Source of the DNA: Nocardia aurantia
GTDB taxonomy: Bacteria > Actinomycetota > Actinomycetes > Mycobacteriales > Mycobacteriaceae
DNA length: 64,000 nt
Assembly: GCF_009604425.1 (NCBI RefSeq)
Contig: NZ_WEGI01000007.1
Coordinates: 372,001 to 436,000 of the forward strand
Reading direction: 5' to 3'
The notes under the pieces were generated by a model. The model did no database searches. It worked only from the letters and a program-made list of their open reading frames with translations, and had not been told where the DNA came from. The position numbers and the translations under genes were made by a program. Below are positions 33,263-42,692 of the stretch, one piece after another (within the stretch, counting starts at the first letter, position 1; each line of letters begins with the position of its first letter).

Positions 33263-34846
33263 TCAGTTCCCCTTCTTGGGGAATTTCAACTGGGACAGAT
33301 CGATTCCCTCGAGCCCCGGCGGCAGCTGGTCGAGACCGGAGGGCATGTTCGACAGGTCCGGGAAACCCGCGGGCATACCGGGGGGCATCGCGGGCATGCC
33401 GGGCATGCCCGGGAAGCCGCCGCGCACCTTCGGCGGGGTCGGGCCGCGGCCGCCCTTCTTGCCCTTCTTGCCGCCCTTCTTCTTCGTGCCGCCACGCGCG
33501 CCCGGCATGCCGAACTGGCGGCTCATGGCGCTCATCATCTTGCGGGCCTCGAAGAAGCGGTCCACGAGCTGATTGACATCCGAGACCGAGACGCCCGAAC
33601 CGTTGGCGATGCGCAACCGGCGGGAGGCGTTGATGATCTTCGGGTTGGCGCGCTCACCGGGGGTCATGCCGCGGATGATGGCCTGGACCCGGTCGAGTTG
33701 CTTGTCGTCGACCTGGGCCAGCGCGTCCTTCATCTGCCCGGCGCCGGGCAGCATGCCCAGCAGGTTGCCGATCGGGCCCATCTTGCGGATCGCGAGCATC
33801 TGCTCGAGGAAGTCCTCGAGGGTGAGTTCGCCGGAGCCCATCTTGCGCGCGGCCTCCTCGGCCTGTTGCGCGTCGTAGACCTGCTCGGCCTGCTCGATGA
33901 GGGTGAGCAGGTCGCCCATGCCGAGGATCCGGCTGGACATGCGGTCCGGGTGGAAGACGTCGAAGTCCTCCAGCTTCTCGCCGGTGGACGCGAACAGGAT
34001 CGGCTGACCGGTGATCTCGCGCACACTCAGCGCCGCGCCGCCGCGCGCGTCGCCGTCGAGCTTGGTCAGCACCACGCCGGTGAAGCCGACGCCGTCGCGG
34101 AACGCCTCCGCGGTGGTGACGGCGTCCTGGCCGACCATGGCGTCGAGGACGAACAGGGTCTCGTCCGGCTGGACCGCGTCGCGGATGCCCGCGGCCTGCC
34201 GCATCAGTTCCTCGTCGATGCCGAGGCGACCGGCGGTGTCGACCACCACCACGTCGAAGTGCTTCTGCCGCGCCTCCTCGACGCCGGCCTTCGCGACCTC
34301 GATCGGATCGGCCGCGGACACGCCGAGCGCGTTGTCGCCGCCGCCGACCGACGTACCGGGATGCGGGGCGAAGACCGAGACGCCGGCCCGCTCGCCGACC
34401 ACTTGGAGCTGGGTGACCGCGCCGGGCCGCTGGAGGTCACAGGCGACCAGCAGCGGGGTATGGCCTTGGCCCTTCAGCCATTTCGCGAGCTTGCCCGCGA
34501 GGGTGGTCTTACCGGCGCCCTGGAGACCGGCCAGCATGATGACCGTGGGCGGATTCTTGGCCAGCCGCAGCCGGCGGGTCTCGCCGCCGAGGATCGCCAC
34601 GAGTTCCTCGTTGACGATCTTGACGACCTGCTGTGCCGGATTCAGCGCGCCGGAGACCTCGGCCCCCTTGGCGCGCTCCTTGATCCGGTTGATGAACGTA
34701 CGGACCACCGGCAGCGCGACGTCGGCCTCGAGCAGCGCGAGCCGGATCTCCCGGGCGGTCGCGTCGATATCGGCCGGCGACAGGCGCCCCTTGCCGCGGA
34801 GGTCCTTGAGGGCACCGGCCAACCGGTCGGACAGGGATTCGAACAC
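33263..34846 (-). CDS. ffh: Signal recognition particle protein Ffh
   Basis: The SRP GTPase (527 residues) that binds 4.5S RNA and signal sequences. N domain at about 1-90, G domain with GLQGAGKTTL (G1), VVVDTAGRLG and TKLDGDARGG motifs, then an M domain with KKKGGKKGKKGG basic stretches and a Met-rich end (MPGMPAMPPGMPAG). The G/M-rich tail is longer than in E. coli, as usual in this order. The partner receptor FtsY is encoded at 47315. Ends in a strong hairpin. Confidence 0.97.
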   Translation of the reverse strand: MFESLSDRLAGALKDLRGKGRLSPADIDATAREIRLALLEADVALPVVRTFINRIKERAKGAEVSGALNPAQQVVKIVNEELVAILGGETRRLRLAKNPPTVIMLAGLQGAGKTTLAGKLAKWLKGQGHTPLLVACDLQRPGAVTQLQVVGERAGVSVFAPHPGTSVGGGDNALGVSAADPIEVAKAGVEEARQKHFDVVVVDTAGRLGIDEELMRQAAGIRDAVQPDETLFVLDAMVGQDAVTTAEAFRDGVGFTGVVLTKLDGDARGGAALSVREITGQPILFASTGEKLEDFDVFHPDRMSSRILGMGDLLTLIEQAEQVYDAQQAEEAARKMGSGELTLEDFLEQMLAIRKMGPIGNLLGMLPGAGQMKDALAQVDDKQLDRVQAIIRGMTPGERANPKIINASRRLRIANGSGVSVSDVNQLVDRFFEARKMMSAMSRQFGMPGARGGTKKKGGKKGKKGGRGPTPPKVRGGFPGMPGMPAMPPGMPAGFPDLSNMPSGLDQLPPGLEGIDLSQLKFPKKGN

Positions 34847-34930
34847 CGATCGCGCTCCTGATCTCGAGGGTGGTCACTCGGGATACCAGGGTAGTGCGAG
34901 GATCGGACCGTCCGGATCCACCCTGGTGGA

Positions 34931-35236
34931 TTACGGTGTCCGGCGGCGCGGGCGGGGCGCCTGGCGGATGTCGTGATCCTCGGTCGCGATCATCAACACC
35001 GCCTCACGGCCGGTGAGGCCGAGTTCGAGCGCCATGCCGTCCAGCACGGTCCACTCCGCCTCGGTGGGCTCGCGGTCGCCCCGGGAGGCGAGTTTCATCG
35101 CGGTGACCGCCTGCTGGCCGGAAAGTGTCCGGCCGGGCAGCCAGGAGACGACCCAGCGGTCCCCGCCGACGCATCGGGCGATGTGCCGGGTCATATCGCT
35201 GGTCATGATCGACGAGGAAACGACTTCTATCGCCAC
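34931..35236 (-). CDS. Small conserved-looking protein of unknown function
   Basis: A 101-residue soluble protein. The GTG at 35236 is preceded by GGAGGAG with 5-6 bp spacing, which fixes the start against 35269 and 35206. Content: TRHIARCVGGDRWVVSWLPGRTLSGQQAVTAMKLA, then a helical TEAEWTVLDGMALELGLTG region and a basic proline/arginine end. I do not recognise a named family. It lies 84 bp upstream of ffh on the same strand and may be co-transcribed with it. Confidence 0.65.
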   Translation of the reverse strand: MAIEVVSSSIMTSDMTRHIARCVGGDRWVVSWLPGRTLSGQQAVTAMKLASRGDREPTEAEWTVLDGMALELGLTGREAVLMIATEDHDIRQAPRPRRRTP

Positions 35237-35429
35237 CCTTGCTCCTCCGCGCTCGACAAGCCCGAACAAGTACGCGACAGCCGAAACTGATTCGATCGTA
35301 GGGTTGCGGGCGGCACACCGGGGCCGGGCTCAGCAAATCTATGGCAACAATTGTGTTGCATACCGCACCCGGCACCCGCCCTTGCCCGGATCCGCGGAGC
35401 CGTACACCCGCGGGTGATACAACGACGCC

Positions 35430-36326
35430 ATGAGCATCACGCCCGACAACCCGCCCGTCGGCGGGACGCTCAGCGTCATCCGATCGCTGCTGCCCTCGCT
35501 GGTCCCCAGCGAGCAACGGGTCGCGGTGCAGTTCCTCGAGCACACCGACGAGGTGGCGCTGCTCTCGGCCGCGGATGTCGCGGCACGGGCGAACACATCG
35601 CCCGCGACCGTGATCCGGACCTGTAAGAACTTGGGGTTCAAGGGGTTTCAGCATCTTCGCCTGCTGCTGATCCGGGACACCGGAGCGGCTCGCGCGGAAG
35701 GGAATTCGCGACTGGACGCCGCCGACAGCCGGGAGTGGGTGCCGGCACACTTCGACGCCGCGGTCCAGAACATGTCCGATGCCCTGGGCGCGCTGAACTA
35801 TTCGGAGTTCGATCGCGCCGCCACGGCCATCGCCCGCGCCCGGCGGGTGCTGATCGTCGGCAACGGCGGCTCCAGTCCCGCCGCACAGGCGTTCGCGCTC
35901 CTGCTGGTCATCGCGGGCCGCGGCAGCGAGGCGCCGATCGACTCCGTGGCCCAGCAACTGAGCGCCGGGACGCTCGGTGCGGGCGATGTGCTCGTCGCGG
36001 TGAGCAGCAGCGGCCAGAACGCGGTCACCATGGACGCGGTCGCCGCCGCGAGCGGCACCGGCGCCACGATCGTCGGCGTCACCGGATACGCGCGGTCGCG
36101 GTTGAGCGAGTACAGCACGCTGCTGCTGATCGCCGGCACCAGCGAACCGATCACCGCGCCGTACATCGTCGCCTCGGGCATCGCCGTGCAGTTGCTGTTC
36201 CTCTCGGTCCTGAACACCGCGGTGACCCGGAAGATGGGTCCCGGCCGCGCGGAACACGTGATGGATCAGGTCATCGACCTGGTCAGTGACCGTACGCCGA
36301 CCGGCGAGTCGGATCGCCAGGAGTGA
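35430..36326 (+). CDS. MurR/RpiR family transcriptional regulator
   Basis: A 298-residue regulator with an N-terminal RpiR helix-turn-helix (about residues 10-85, with AADVAARANTSPATVIRTCKNLGFKG) and a SIS sugar-phosphate-binding domain (about 120-260, with VLIVGNGGSSPAAQAFALLL and VAVSSSGQNAVT). SIS domains sense phosphorylated sugars or similar metabolites. It directly precedes and probably controls the ABC importer genes that follow on the same strand after 175 bp. Confidence 0.9.
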   Translation: MSITPDNPPVGGTLSVIRSLLPSLVPSEQRVAVQFLEHTDEVALLSAADVAARANTSPATVIRTCKNLGFKGFQHLRLLLIRDTGAARAEGNSRLDAADSREWVPAHFDAAVQNMSDALGALNYSEFDRAATAIARARRVLIVGNGGSSPAAQAFALLLVIAGRGSEAPIDSVAQQLSAGTLGAGDVLVAVSSSGQNAVTMDAVAAASGTGATIVGVTGYARSRLSEYSTLLLIAGTSEPITAPYIVASGIAVQLLFLSVLNTAVTRKMGPGRAEHVMDQVIDLVSDRTPTGESDRQE

Positions 36327-36474
36327 ACCGAATGGGTCCGAACAGACCTCATTGAGCCGCCGGGCGACAGTGTCCACTGCCACGCCAGCGAATTTTCGCC
36401 ACCCGGACGACCCTCGTTCACCTCGCTCGGCCAGCATCCGTTCGTATCGAAAATTCTTACTTGGTCAGTTGTAG

Positions 36475-36482
36475 GAAATTTC
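36475..36482. promoter_or_regulatory. Possible RpiR-type site upstream of the ABC operon
   Basis: A perfect GAAATTTC palindrome in a locally AT-rich stretch (36444-36490), 20 bp before the ABC ATPase start. RpiR-family operators are often GAAA/TTTC palindromes. It is short and could be chance. Confidence 0.3.
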
Positions 36483-36501
36483 ATTTCACGATGAGGACGG
36501 T

Positions 36502-37653
<1,152 letters not shown>

Positions 37654-37690
37654 CCATCCCTGTCACGCAACATATCTCAGGAGATACCTC

Positions 37691-39040
37691 ATGCGCCGAT
37701 GTCTCGCCGCGCTGGCCGCGCTGGCGACCGTCGCCCTGGCCGGCTGCTCGACCGGAACCACCGCCGGCGGCTCCGATCAGAGCATCATCCCGGAACTCGA
37801 TCCCTCCCAGAAGGTTTCGATCGTCTTCGAGTCCTACAACCTGCTGCAGGCCGGGGTGTGGACCGACACCATCAAGGGCCTGGTCGCGGATTTCGAAGCC
37901 GCGCACCCGAATATCGAGGTGAAGGCCCAGCCGACCCAGGGCGCCTCGACCGCCGGCACCAACACCGCGGGCAGCGTGCAGACCCAGCTGCTGGCCGGGA
38001 ATCCGCCCGACGTCGCCCAGTTGACCTTCGACAGCCTGGATTTCGCGGTCGAGAAGCTCGGCGCCCAGTCGCTCACCGAGCTGGTGGGCAAGGACGCGGT
38101 GACCGAGCAGTTCGGCGGGCAGTACCCGTTCAGCCCGAACGCCGCGACCCTCGCCGACTGGAACGGCGGCACCTACGGCCTGCCGTACGTGTTCTCCACG
38201 CCGGTGATGTTCTACAACGCGAGCCTGACCGCGCAGGCCGGGCTCGGCGACAACCCCGACCTGTCGACCTGGGACAAGGTGAAGGCCGCCGCCCAGGCGG
38301 TCACCGCGAAGACCGGTAAGCCGTCGCTGGCCATCGGCTGCACCCCCGGCGGCAACTGGTGCCTGCAGGGCATGATGCGCTCCAACGGCGGCCGGGTGCT
38401 GAGCACCGACCGCAAGGCCATCCAGTTCGGCGAGGATCCCGCCGTCGGCGCCGTCTCGATGATGCGCGACCTGTACGACTCGGGCGTGCTGGCCAACCTG
38501 GATTCCGCGAGCCAGTACGAGCAGTTCGCCCGCGGCGGCTCGCTCGCCTTCGAGTTGCAGACCTCCGCGCTGCAGGGCACCTTCATGTCCGGCGCGAAGG
38601 CCGGGAACTGGACGCTGAAGAACACCGCGATGCCCGCCTTCGCCGGTAAGCCCGCGATCCCGACCAACTCGGGTTCGGCCCTGTTCATGTTCGCCAAGGA
38701 TCCGGCCAAGCAGCGCGCGGCCTGGGAATTCATGAAGTTCATGACCAGCCCGCACGCCTACGAGCAGATCACCACCAAGATCGGCTATCTGCCGCTGCGC
38801 CCGTCGATGACCGAGGGCGCCGGCCCGCTGGCGGCCTGGGCGGCCGGAAACCCGCTCGTGAAGCCGAATCTGGAGCAGCTGAGCCGTCTCGAACCGTGGG
38901 TCAGCTTCCCCGGCGACAGCTATACCCAGATCGACACCATCCTCGACAAGGCGACCCAGGACGCGGTCTTCTTCGGCAAGGATCCGCACGCCACCCTGGC
39001 CGACGCCCAGCGCCGCGCCCAGGATCTGGTGAACAAGTAA
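37691..39040 (+). CDS. ABC transporter substrate-binding lipoprotein (family 1)
   Basis: A 449-residue extracellular binding protein. The signal peptide ends in lipobox LAGC (Cys near residue 18). The mature sequence is of the UgpB/MalE-like family: VSIVFESYNLLQAGVWTDTI, then FEAAHPNIEVKAQP, LLAGNPPDVAQL and AWEFMKFMTSPHAYEQI. Aromatic and acidic residues typical of polyol or phosphate-ester binding cannot be assigned by eye. It precedes the phosphatase gene by 11 bp. Confidence 0.9.
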   Translation: MRRCLAALAALATVALAGCSTGTTAGGSDQSIIPELDPSQKVSIVFESYNLLQAGVWTDTIKGLVADFEAAHPNIEVKAQPTQGASTAGTNTAGSVQTQLLAGNPPDVAQLTFDSLDFAVEKLGAQSLTELVGKDAVTEQFGGQYPFSPNAATLADWNGGTYGLPYVFSTPVMFYNASLTAQAGLGDNPDLSTWDKVKAAAQAVTAKTGKPSLAIGCTPGGNWCLQGMMRSNGGRVLSTDRKAIQFGEDPAVGAVSMMRDLYDSGVLANLDSASQYEQFARGGSLAFELQTSALQGTFMSGAKAGNWTLKNTAMPAFAGKPAIPTNSGSALFMFAKDPAKQRAAWEFMKFMTSPHAYEQITTKIGYLPLRPSMTEGAGPLAAWAAGNPLVKPNLEQLSRLEPWVSFPGDSYTQIDTILDKATQDAVFFGKDPHATLADAQRRAQDLVNK

Positions 39041-39051
39041 GGGGCACAACC

Positions 39052-39846
39052 ATGGTCACGCAACTCCCGGAACAGCTCGGCGATCCGGCGCGGGGCAGCC
39101 GCATCCCGGTGGGCGGCACCTACAACTTCCGTGACGTCGGCGGCACCCCGGCCGGCGCCGGGCACATCCGGCACGGTGTGCTGTACCGCTCCGACGGCCT
39201 GCACGAGCTGACCGACGCGGGCCGAGAGGTGTTGCGGCAGCGGCGGATCGGCACCGTGATCGACCTCCGCGCGGTGGACGAGCGCGACCGCGAGCCCAGC
39301 CTGCTCGACGGGCTGACCGCGGTGAACCACCACGCGCCGATCTTCGAATCCACCGCCGACGCCGCACCGGCCGGCGCCCCGCTGTCGCTGACCTACGTCT
39401 ACGACTACATCGTCGACGAGCGCGGCCCGCAGCTGGCGCACGCGATCGGCCTGATCGCCGCCGGAACCGAACCGGTGGTGGTGCACTGCACCGCCGGCAA
39501 GGACCGCACCGGCCTCGTGATCGCACTGACCCTGGCCGTCGTCGGGGTCGCCGACGCCGACATCGTCGCCGACTACGCCGCCACCGAGCGGCATCTGGGC
39601 GGCGAATGGGCCGACCGCGCCCTGGATCGGCTGGCCGCGGACTACGGCCTCGAGCCGTCCGCGGCGACCCGCGGCTTCCTGGCCGGCAGCCCGGCGGAAC
39701 TGATCACGCACAGCCTGGAGCGCGTACGCGACCGATCCGGTTCCGTCCGTGCCTATCTCACCGAACACGGTCTCGGCGAGCGCGAATTCGACTCGCTCAC
39801 CGGCCTTCTCGTAACGAACGATCCGATCGAAGGGAACATCGCATGA
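39052..39846 (+). CDS. Tyrosine-protein phosphatase family (PTP-like) phosphatase
   Basis: A 264-residue phosphatase of the MptpB/YwqE-unrelated 'tyrosine-protein phosphatase' family (Y_phosphatase3). The active site is VVVHCTAGKDRTGLV, a CX5R loop with C and R in place and the Lys/Asp that mark lipid/dual-specificity members. The N-terminus has YNFRDVGG and the VLYRSDGLHELTD motif. No signal peptide, so cytoplasmic. It sits inside an importer operon and its stop overlaps the phosphodiesterase start (ATGA), so a role on the imported phosphate ester or its headgroup is more likely than general signalling. Confidence 0.85.
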   Translation: MVTQLPEQLGDPARGSRIPVGGTYNFRDVGGTPAGAGHIRHGVLYRSDGLHELTDAGREVLRQRRIGTVIDLRAVDERDREPSLLDGLTAVNHHAPIFESTADAAPAGAPLSLTYVYDYIVDERGPQLAHAIGLIAAGTEPVVVHCTAGKDRTGLVIALTLAVVGVADADIVADYAATERHLGGEWADRALDRLAADYGLEPSAATRGFLAGSPAELITHSLERVRDRSGSVRAYLTEHGLGEREFDSLTGLLVTNDPIEGNIA

Positions 39847-40745
39847 CCTCCGTCTCCTCGCAGCACCCGGAGCCCGAGCACTTCCTGCTGCACATCAGCG
39901 ACACCCATTTCGTCGGCGGCCGAGAGCTGCTGCACGGCGGCGTGGACAGCGACGCCAACCTGCGGCAGGTGTTCGACGACTTCGCCCGCTCCGGTGCGCG
40001 CCCCGAGGCGATCATCTTCACCGGCGACCTGGCCGACACCGGCGACGCCGACGCCTACGAGCGGCTGCGCGCGATGGTCGAGCCGGTGGCCGCCGAACTC
40101 GGCGCGAAGGTGATCTGGGTGATGGGCAACCACGACACCCGGCAGACCTTCCGCGTCGGCCTGCTCGACGAGCAGCCCTCCGACGATCCGATCGACCGCG
40201 TGCACTGGGTCGGCGGCCTGCGGATCATCGCGCTGGACAGCACCGTGCTCGGCCACCACTACGGCGAGATCGACGAGGCCCAGTTGACCTGGCTCGCCGA
40301 GGAATTGGCGACCCCCGCGCCCGAGGGCACCATCCTGGCGCTGCACCACCCGCCGGTGCCGAGCCCGATCGGCCTGATCGGCCTGGTGGAACTGCGCGAG
40401 CAGAACCGGCTCGCGGCGATCCTGGAGGGCTCCGACGTGCGCGCCATTCTCGGTGGGCACCTGCACTATTCGACGATGTCCACCTTCGCGGGCATCCCGG
40501 TGTCGGTGGCCTCGGCGACCTGCTACACCCAGGACCTCAACGTGGTCTTCCCCGCCGCGCGCGGCCAGGACGGCGGCCAGTCGTTCAACCTGGTGCACGT
40601 CTACGGGGACCGGGTGCTGCACTCGGTCGTGCCGGTCGGCGACTTCCCGACCCTGTACGAGATGCCGGCCGATCAGATCGCGGCGTTCCTGGCGCTGAGC
40701 CAGGAAGAGCAGACCGCCGCCATGACCGCCGCGTCCCCCCGGTAG
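39843..40745 (+). CDS. Metallophosphoesterase (class III/GpdQ-CpdA type)
   Basis: A 300-residue dinuclear-metal phosphodiesterase. All family metal motifs are visible: HISDTHF, FTGDLADTGD, VMGNHDTR, ALHHPP and GGHLHYS. This group includes the cyclic-nucleotide phosphodiesterase CpdA, mycobacterial Rv0805 and glycerophosphodiesterase GpdQ. The ATG overlaps the phosphatase stop. Its place between an importer binding protein and permeases favours hydrolysis of an imported phosphodiester (glycerophosphodiester-like); that is an inference. Confidence 0.87.
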   Translation: MTSVSSQHPEPEHFLLHISDTHFVGGRELLHGGVDSDANLRQVFDDFARSGARPEAIIFTGDLADTGDADAYERLRAMVEPVAAELGAKVIWVMGNHDTRQTFRVGLLDEQPSDDPIDRVHWVGGLRIIALDSTVLGHHYGEIDEAQLTWLAEELATPAPEGTILALHHPPVPSPIGLIGLVELREQNRLAAILEGSDVRAILGGHLHYSTMSTFAGIPVSVASATCYTQDLNVVFPAARGQDGGQSFNLVHVYGDRVLHSVVPVGDFPTLYEMPADQIAAFLALSQEEQTAAMTAASPR

Positions 40746-40747
40746 TC

Positions 40748-41704
40748 GTGCTCGTCGCCGTGCGCGGCGCCGACACGCCCTCCGCCGCCACCACCGTCCC
40801 GGCTCGCCCGGGCCGGCCGTGGTGGCGGCGAATCCCGTTGGCGCCCTACCTGTATGTGCTGCCCGCCCTGGCGATGCTGGTGGTCTGGGTCTACACGCCC
40901 CTGTGCGAGACCTTCCAATTGTCCTTCTACCATTGGAATCTCATCCCGAGCCAGCCGAAGAAGCCGGTCGGGATGGCCAATTACACTGCTGTGGTGCAAC
41001 TTCCGGAACTGCACAAGGCGCTGGTCAACACCGGCATCTACATCGGCTCGCTGATGGTGTTCTCGCTGGTGCTGCCGCTGCTGATCGCGATCCTGTCGCA
41101 ACGGGTCTCGGGGCGGGCCCGGACCTTCTACCAGGCGCTGATCTTCGTGCCGTTCCTGGTGACCCCGGTCGCCACCAGCGCCGTGTGGCGGTGGATGTTC
41201 GCCCCGGACGGCGGCACCATCACCGTGCTGGCGAAACACGCCGGGCTGGATCTGGGCAACGTCTTCCGTAGTCCCGCCATGGCGATCTGGGCCGTGGTGG
41301 CGATCTGCGGCTGGCAGATGCTCGGCTTCGGCGTCCTGGTGGTGTCCGCCGGGCTGGCCGGTATCGACCCCGACTACGGTGCCGCGGCCGCGCTCGACGG
41401 GGCAAGCGCCGCAACGGTTTTCCGGCGCATCACGCTGCCGTTGCTGTCGCCGACGCTGGTGTTCCTCGGCCTGATGACGATCCTGCTGGGCGCGCAGTGG
41501 ACGTACCCGGTGATCGACATCCTCACCCAGGGCGGCCCCAGCGATTCCACCACCAACATCTATTACCTGTTGTACGAGTTCGGATTCCGCAACTTCGACG
41601 CCGGCTCGGCCGCGGCCGCCGGGATGCTGTTCTTCCTCGGGTTCGGCGTGATCGCGCTGATCTTCGTGGAACTGTCCGAGCGACTCAGCTTCTACGACAA
41701 CTGA
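40748..41704 (+). CDS. ABC transporter permease (UgpA/MalF type)
   Basis: A 318-residue inner-membrane permease with six helices, starting from GTG at 40748, two bases after the phosphodiesterase stop. The EAA coupling loop is AAALDGASAATVFRRITLPLL. The WRWMFAPDGGTI segment and GPSDSTTNIYYLLYEFGF end are usual for carbohydrate/glycerol-phosphate type permeases. It pairs with the next gene. Confidence 0.92.
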   Translation: MLVAVRGADTPSAATTVPARPGRPWWRRIPLAPYLYVLPALAMLVVWVYTPLCETFQLSFYHWNLIPSQPKKPVGMANYTAVVQLPELHKALVNTGIYIGSLMVFSLVLPLLIAILSQRVSGRARTFYQALIFVPFLVTPVATSAVWRWMFAPDGGTITVLAKHAGLDLGNVFRSPAMAIWAVVAICGWQMLGFGVLVVSAGLAGIDPDYGAAAALDGASAATVFRRITLPLLSPTLVFLGLMTILLGAQWTYPVIDILTQGGPSDSTTNIYYLLYEFGFRNFDAGSAAAAGMLFFLGFGVIALIFVELSERLSFYDN

Positions 41705-41720
41705 TTGCCCGGAGGACACG

Positions 41721-42623
41721 ATGGCTCTCGTCTCAACCGCCGCCGCCCGGCGGCCACTCGCGCCGGCGGCCGCGCACACCACCACGGCGACGGCCGACGC
41801 CGCCGGCACGGCCCGTACCGGTCCGGTCATGCGGGTCGTCGGGCACGTCGTGCTGGCGGCGGCGGCCCTGCTGGCGATCTTCCCGATCTACTGGATGTTC
41901 GTCACCGCGTTCCGCACCCCCGCGGACATGCTGTCGCACTCGCCGATCCCCTGGCCGATCAGCGTCGAGAACTTCCGGTACGTGTGGCACACCATCCCGA
42001 TCGGCTCGATGATGCTGAACACCTTCGGCATGGCGGCGGCGCTGGCGGTATCGCAGTTGCTGCTGGCGATCCTGGCCGCCTACGGGTTCGCGATGTGGTC
42101 GTTCCCGGGTAAGCGGCTGCTGTTCATGCTGTTCATCGGGTCGTGGCTGGTGCCGTTCCAGGTGACGATGATCCCCAACTATCTGCTGGTGTCCCAGCTG
42201 GGACTGCTCAACACGGTGGCGGGGGTCGTGGTGCCGAATCTGTGCTCGGCGTTCGGCGTGATGATGTTGCGCCAGCATCTGCAGGCGTTCCCGCGCGACC
42301 TGATGGACGCCGCGCAGATGGACGGCCGCACCAGCTGGGGCACCCTGTGGCGGGTGGTGCTGCCCAACCTGCGGCCGGCCCTGGCGGCGCTCGGCATCAT
42401 GCTGTTCATCACCGCGTGGAACGAATACCTGTGGCCCGCACTGGTATTGCGCAAGTCGACCGCGCTGCTGCAGATCGGCATCCGGAGTTTCCTCGGCGCC
42501 GAGGGCAACAACTGGGGCGCGGTCATGGCCGCCTCCGGCATCGCCTGCCTGCCGATCTTCCTGATCTACCTGTTCCTGCAGCGGCACGTGGTGGACGCGT
42601 TCGTCCGCTCCGGCCTGAAGTGA
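41721..42623 (+). CDS. ABC transporter permease (UgpE/MalG type)
   Basis: A 300-residue permease with six helices after a cytoplasmic Ala/Thr-rich start. The EAA loop reads DAAQMDGRTSWGTLWRVVLP, and AWNEYLWPALVL is typical of the MalG/UgpE side. Last gene of the RpiR-ABC-phosphatase operon. It converges on glnD, with a strong hairpin between the two. Confidence 0.92.
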   Translation: MALVSTAAARRPLAPAAAHTTTATADAAGTARTGPVMRVVGHVVLAAAALLAIFPIYWMFVTAFRTPADMLSHSPIPWPISVENFRYVWHTIPIGSMMLNTFGMAAALAVSQLLLAILAAYGFAMWSFPGKRLLFMLFIGSWLVPFQVTMIPNYLLVSQLGLLNTVAGVVVPNLCSAFGVMMLRQHLQAFPRDLMDAAQMDGRTSWGTLWRVVLPNLRPALAALGIMLFITAWNEYLWPALVLRKSTALLQIGIRSFLGAEGNNWGAVMAASGIACLPIFLIYLFLQRHVVDAFVRSGLK

Positions 42624-42647
42624 CCGGTCACCCGGCCGCCGGGACCG

Positions 42648-42681
42648 CAGGCCGCCGGGACCGCCGACGGCCGGCGGCCTG
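42648..42681. terminator. Hairpin between convergent permease and glnD genes
   Basis: Perfect 11-bp arms CAGGCCGCCGG (42648-42658) and CCGGCGGCCTG (42671-42681) with a 12-base loop, 25 bp after the permease stop and 12 bp before the glnD stop. Probably acts in both directions. Confidence 0.6.
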
Positions 42682-42692
42682 GCGGCCACCGA

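Noticed and set aside
31970..34861. A 963-residue plus-strand open frame over gntR and ffh
   Set aside because: It runs antisense to ffh and out of frame with gntR, both clearly recognised; no motifs of its own.
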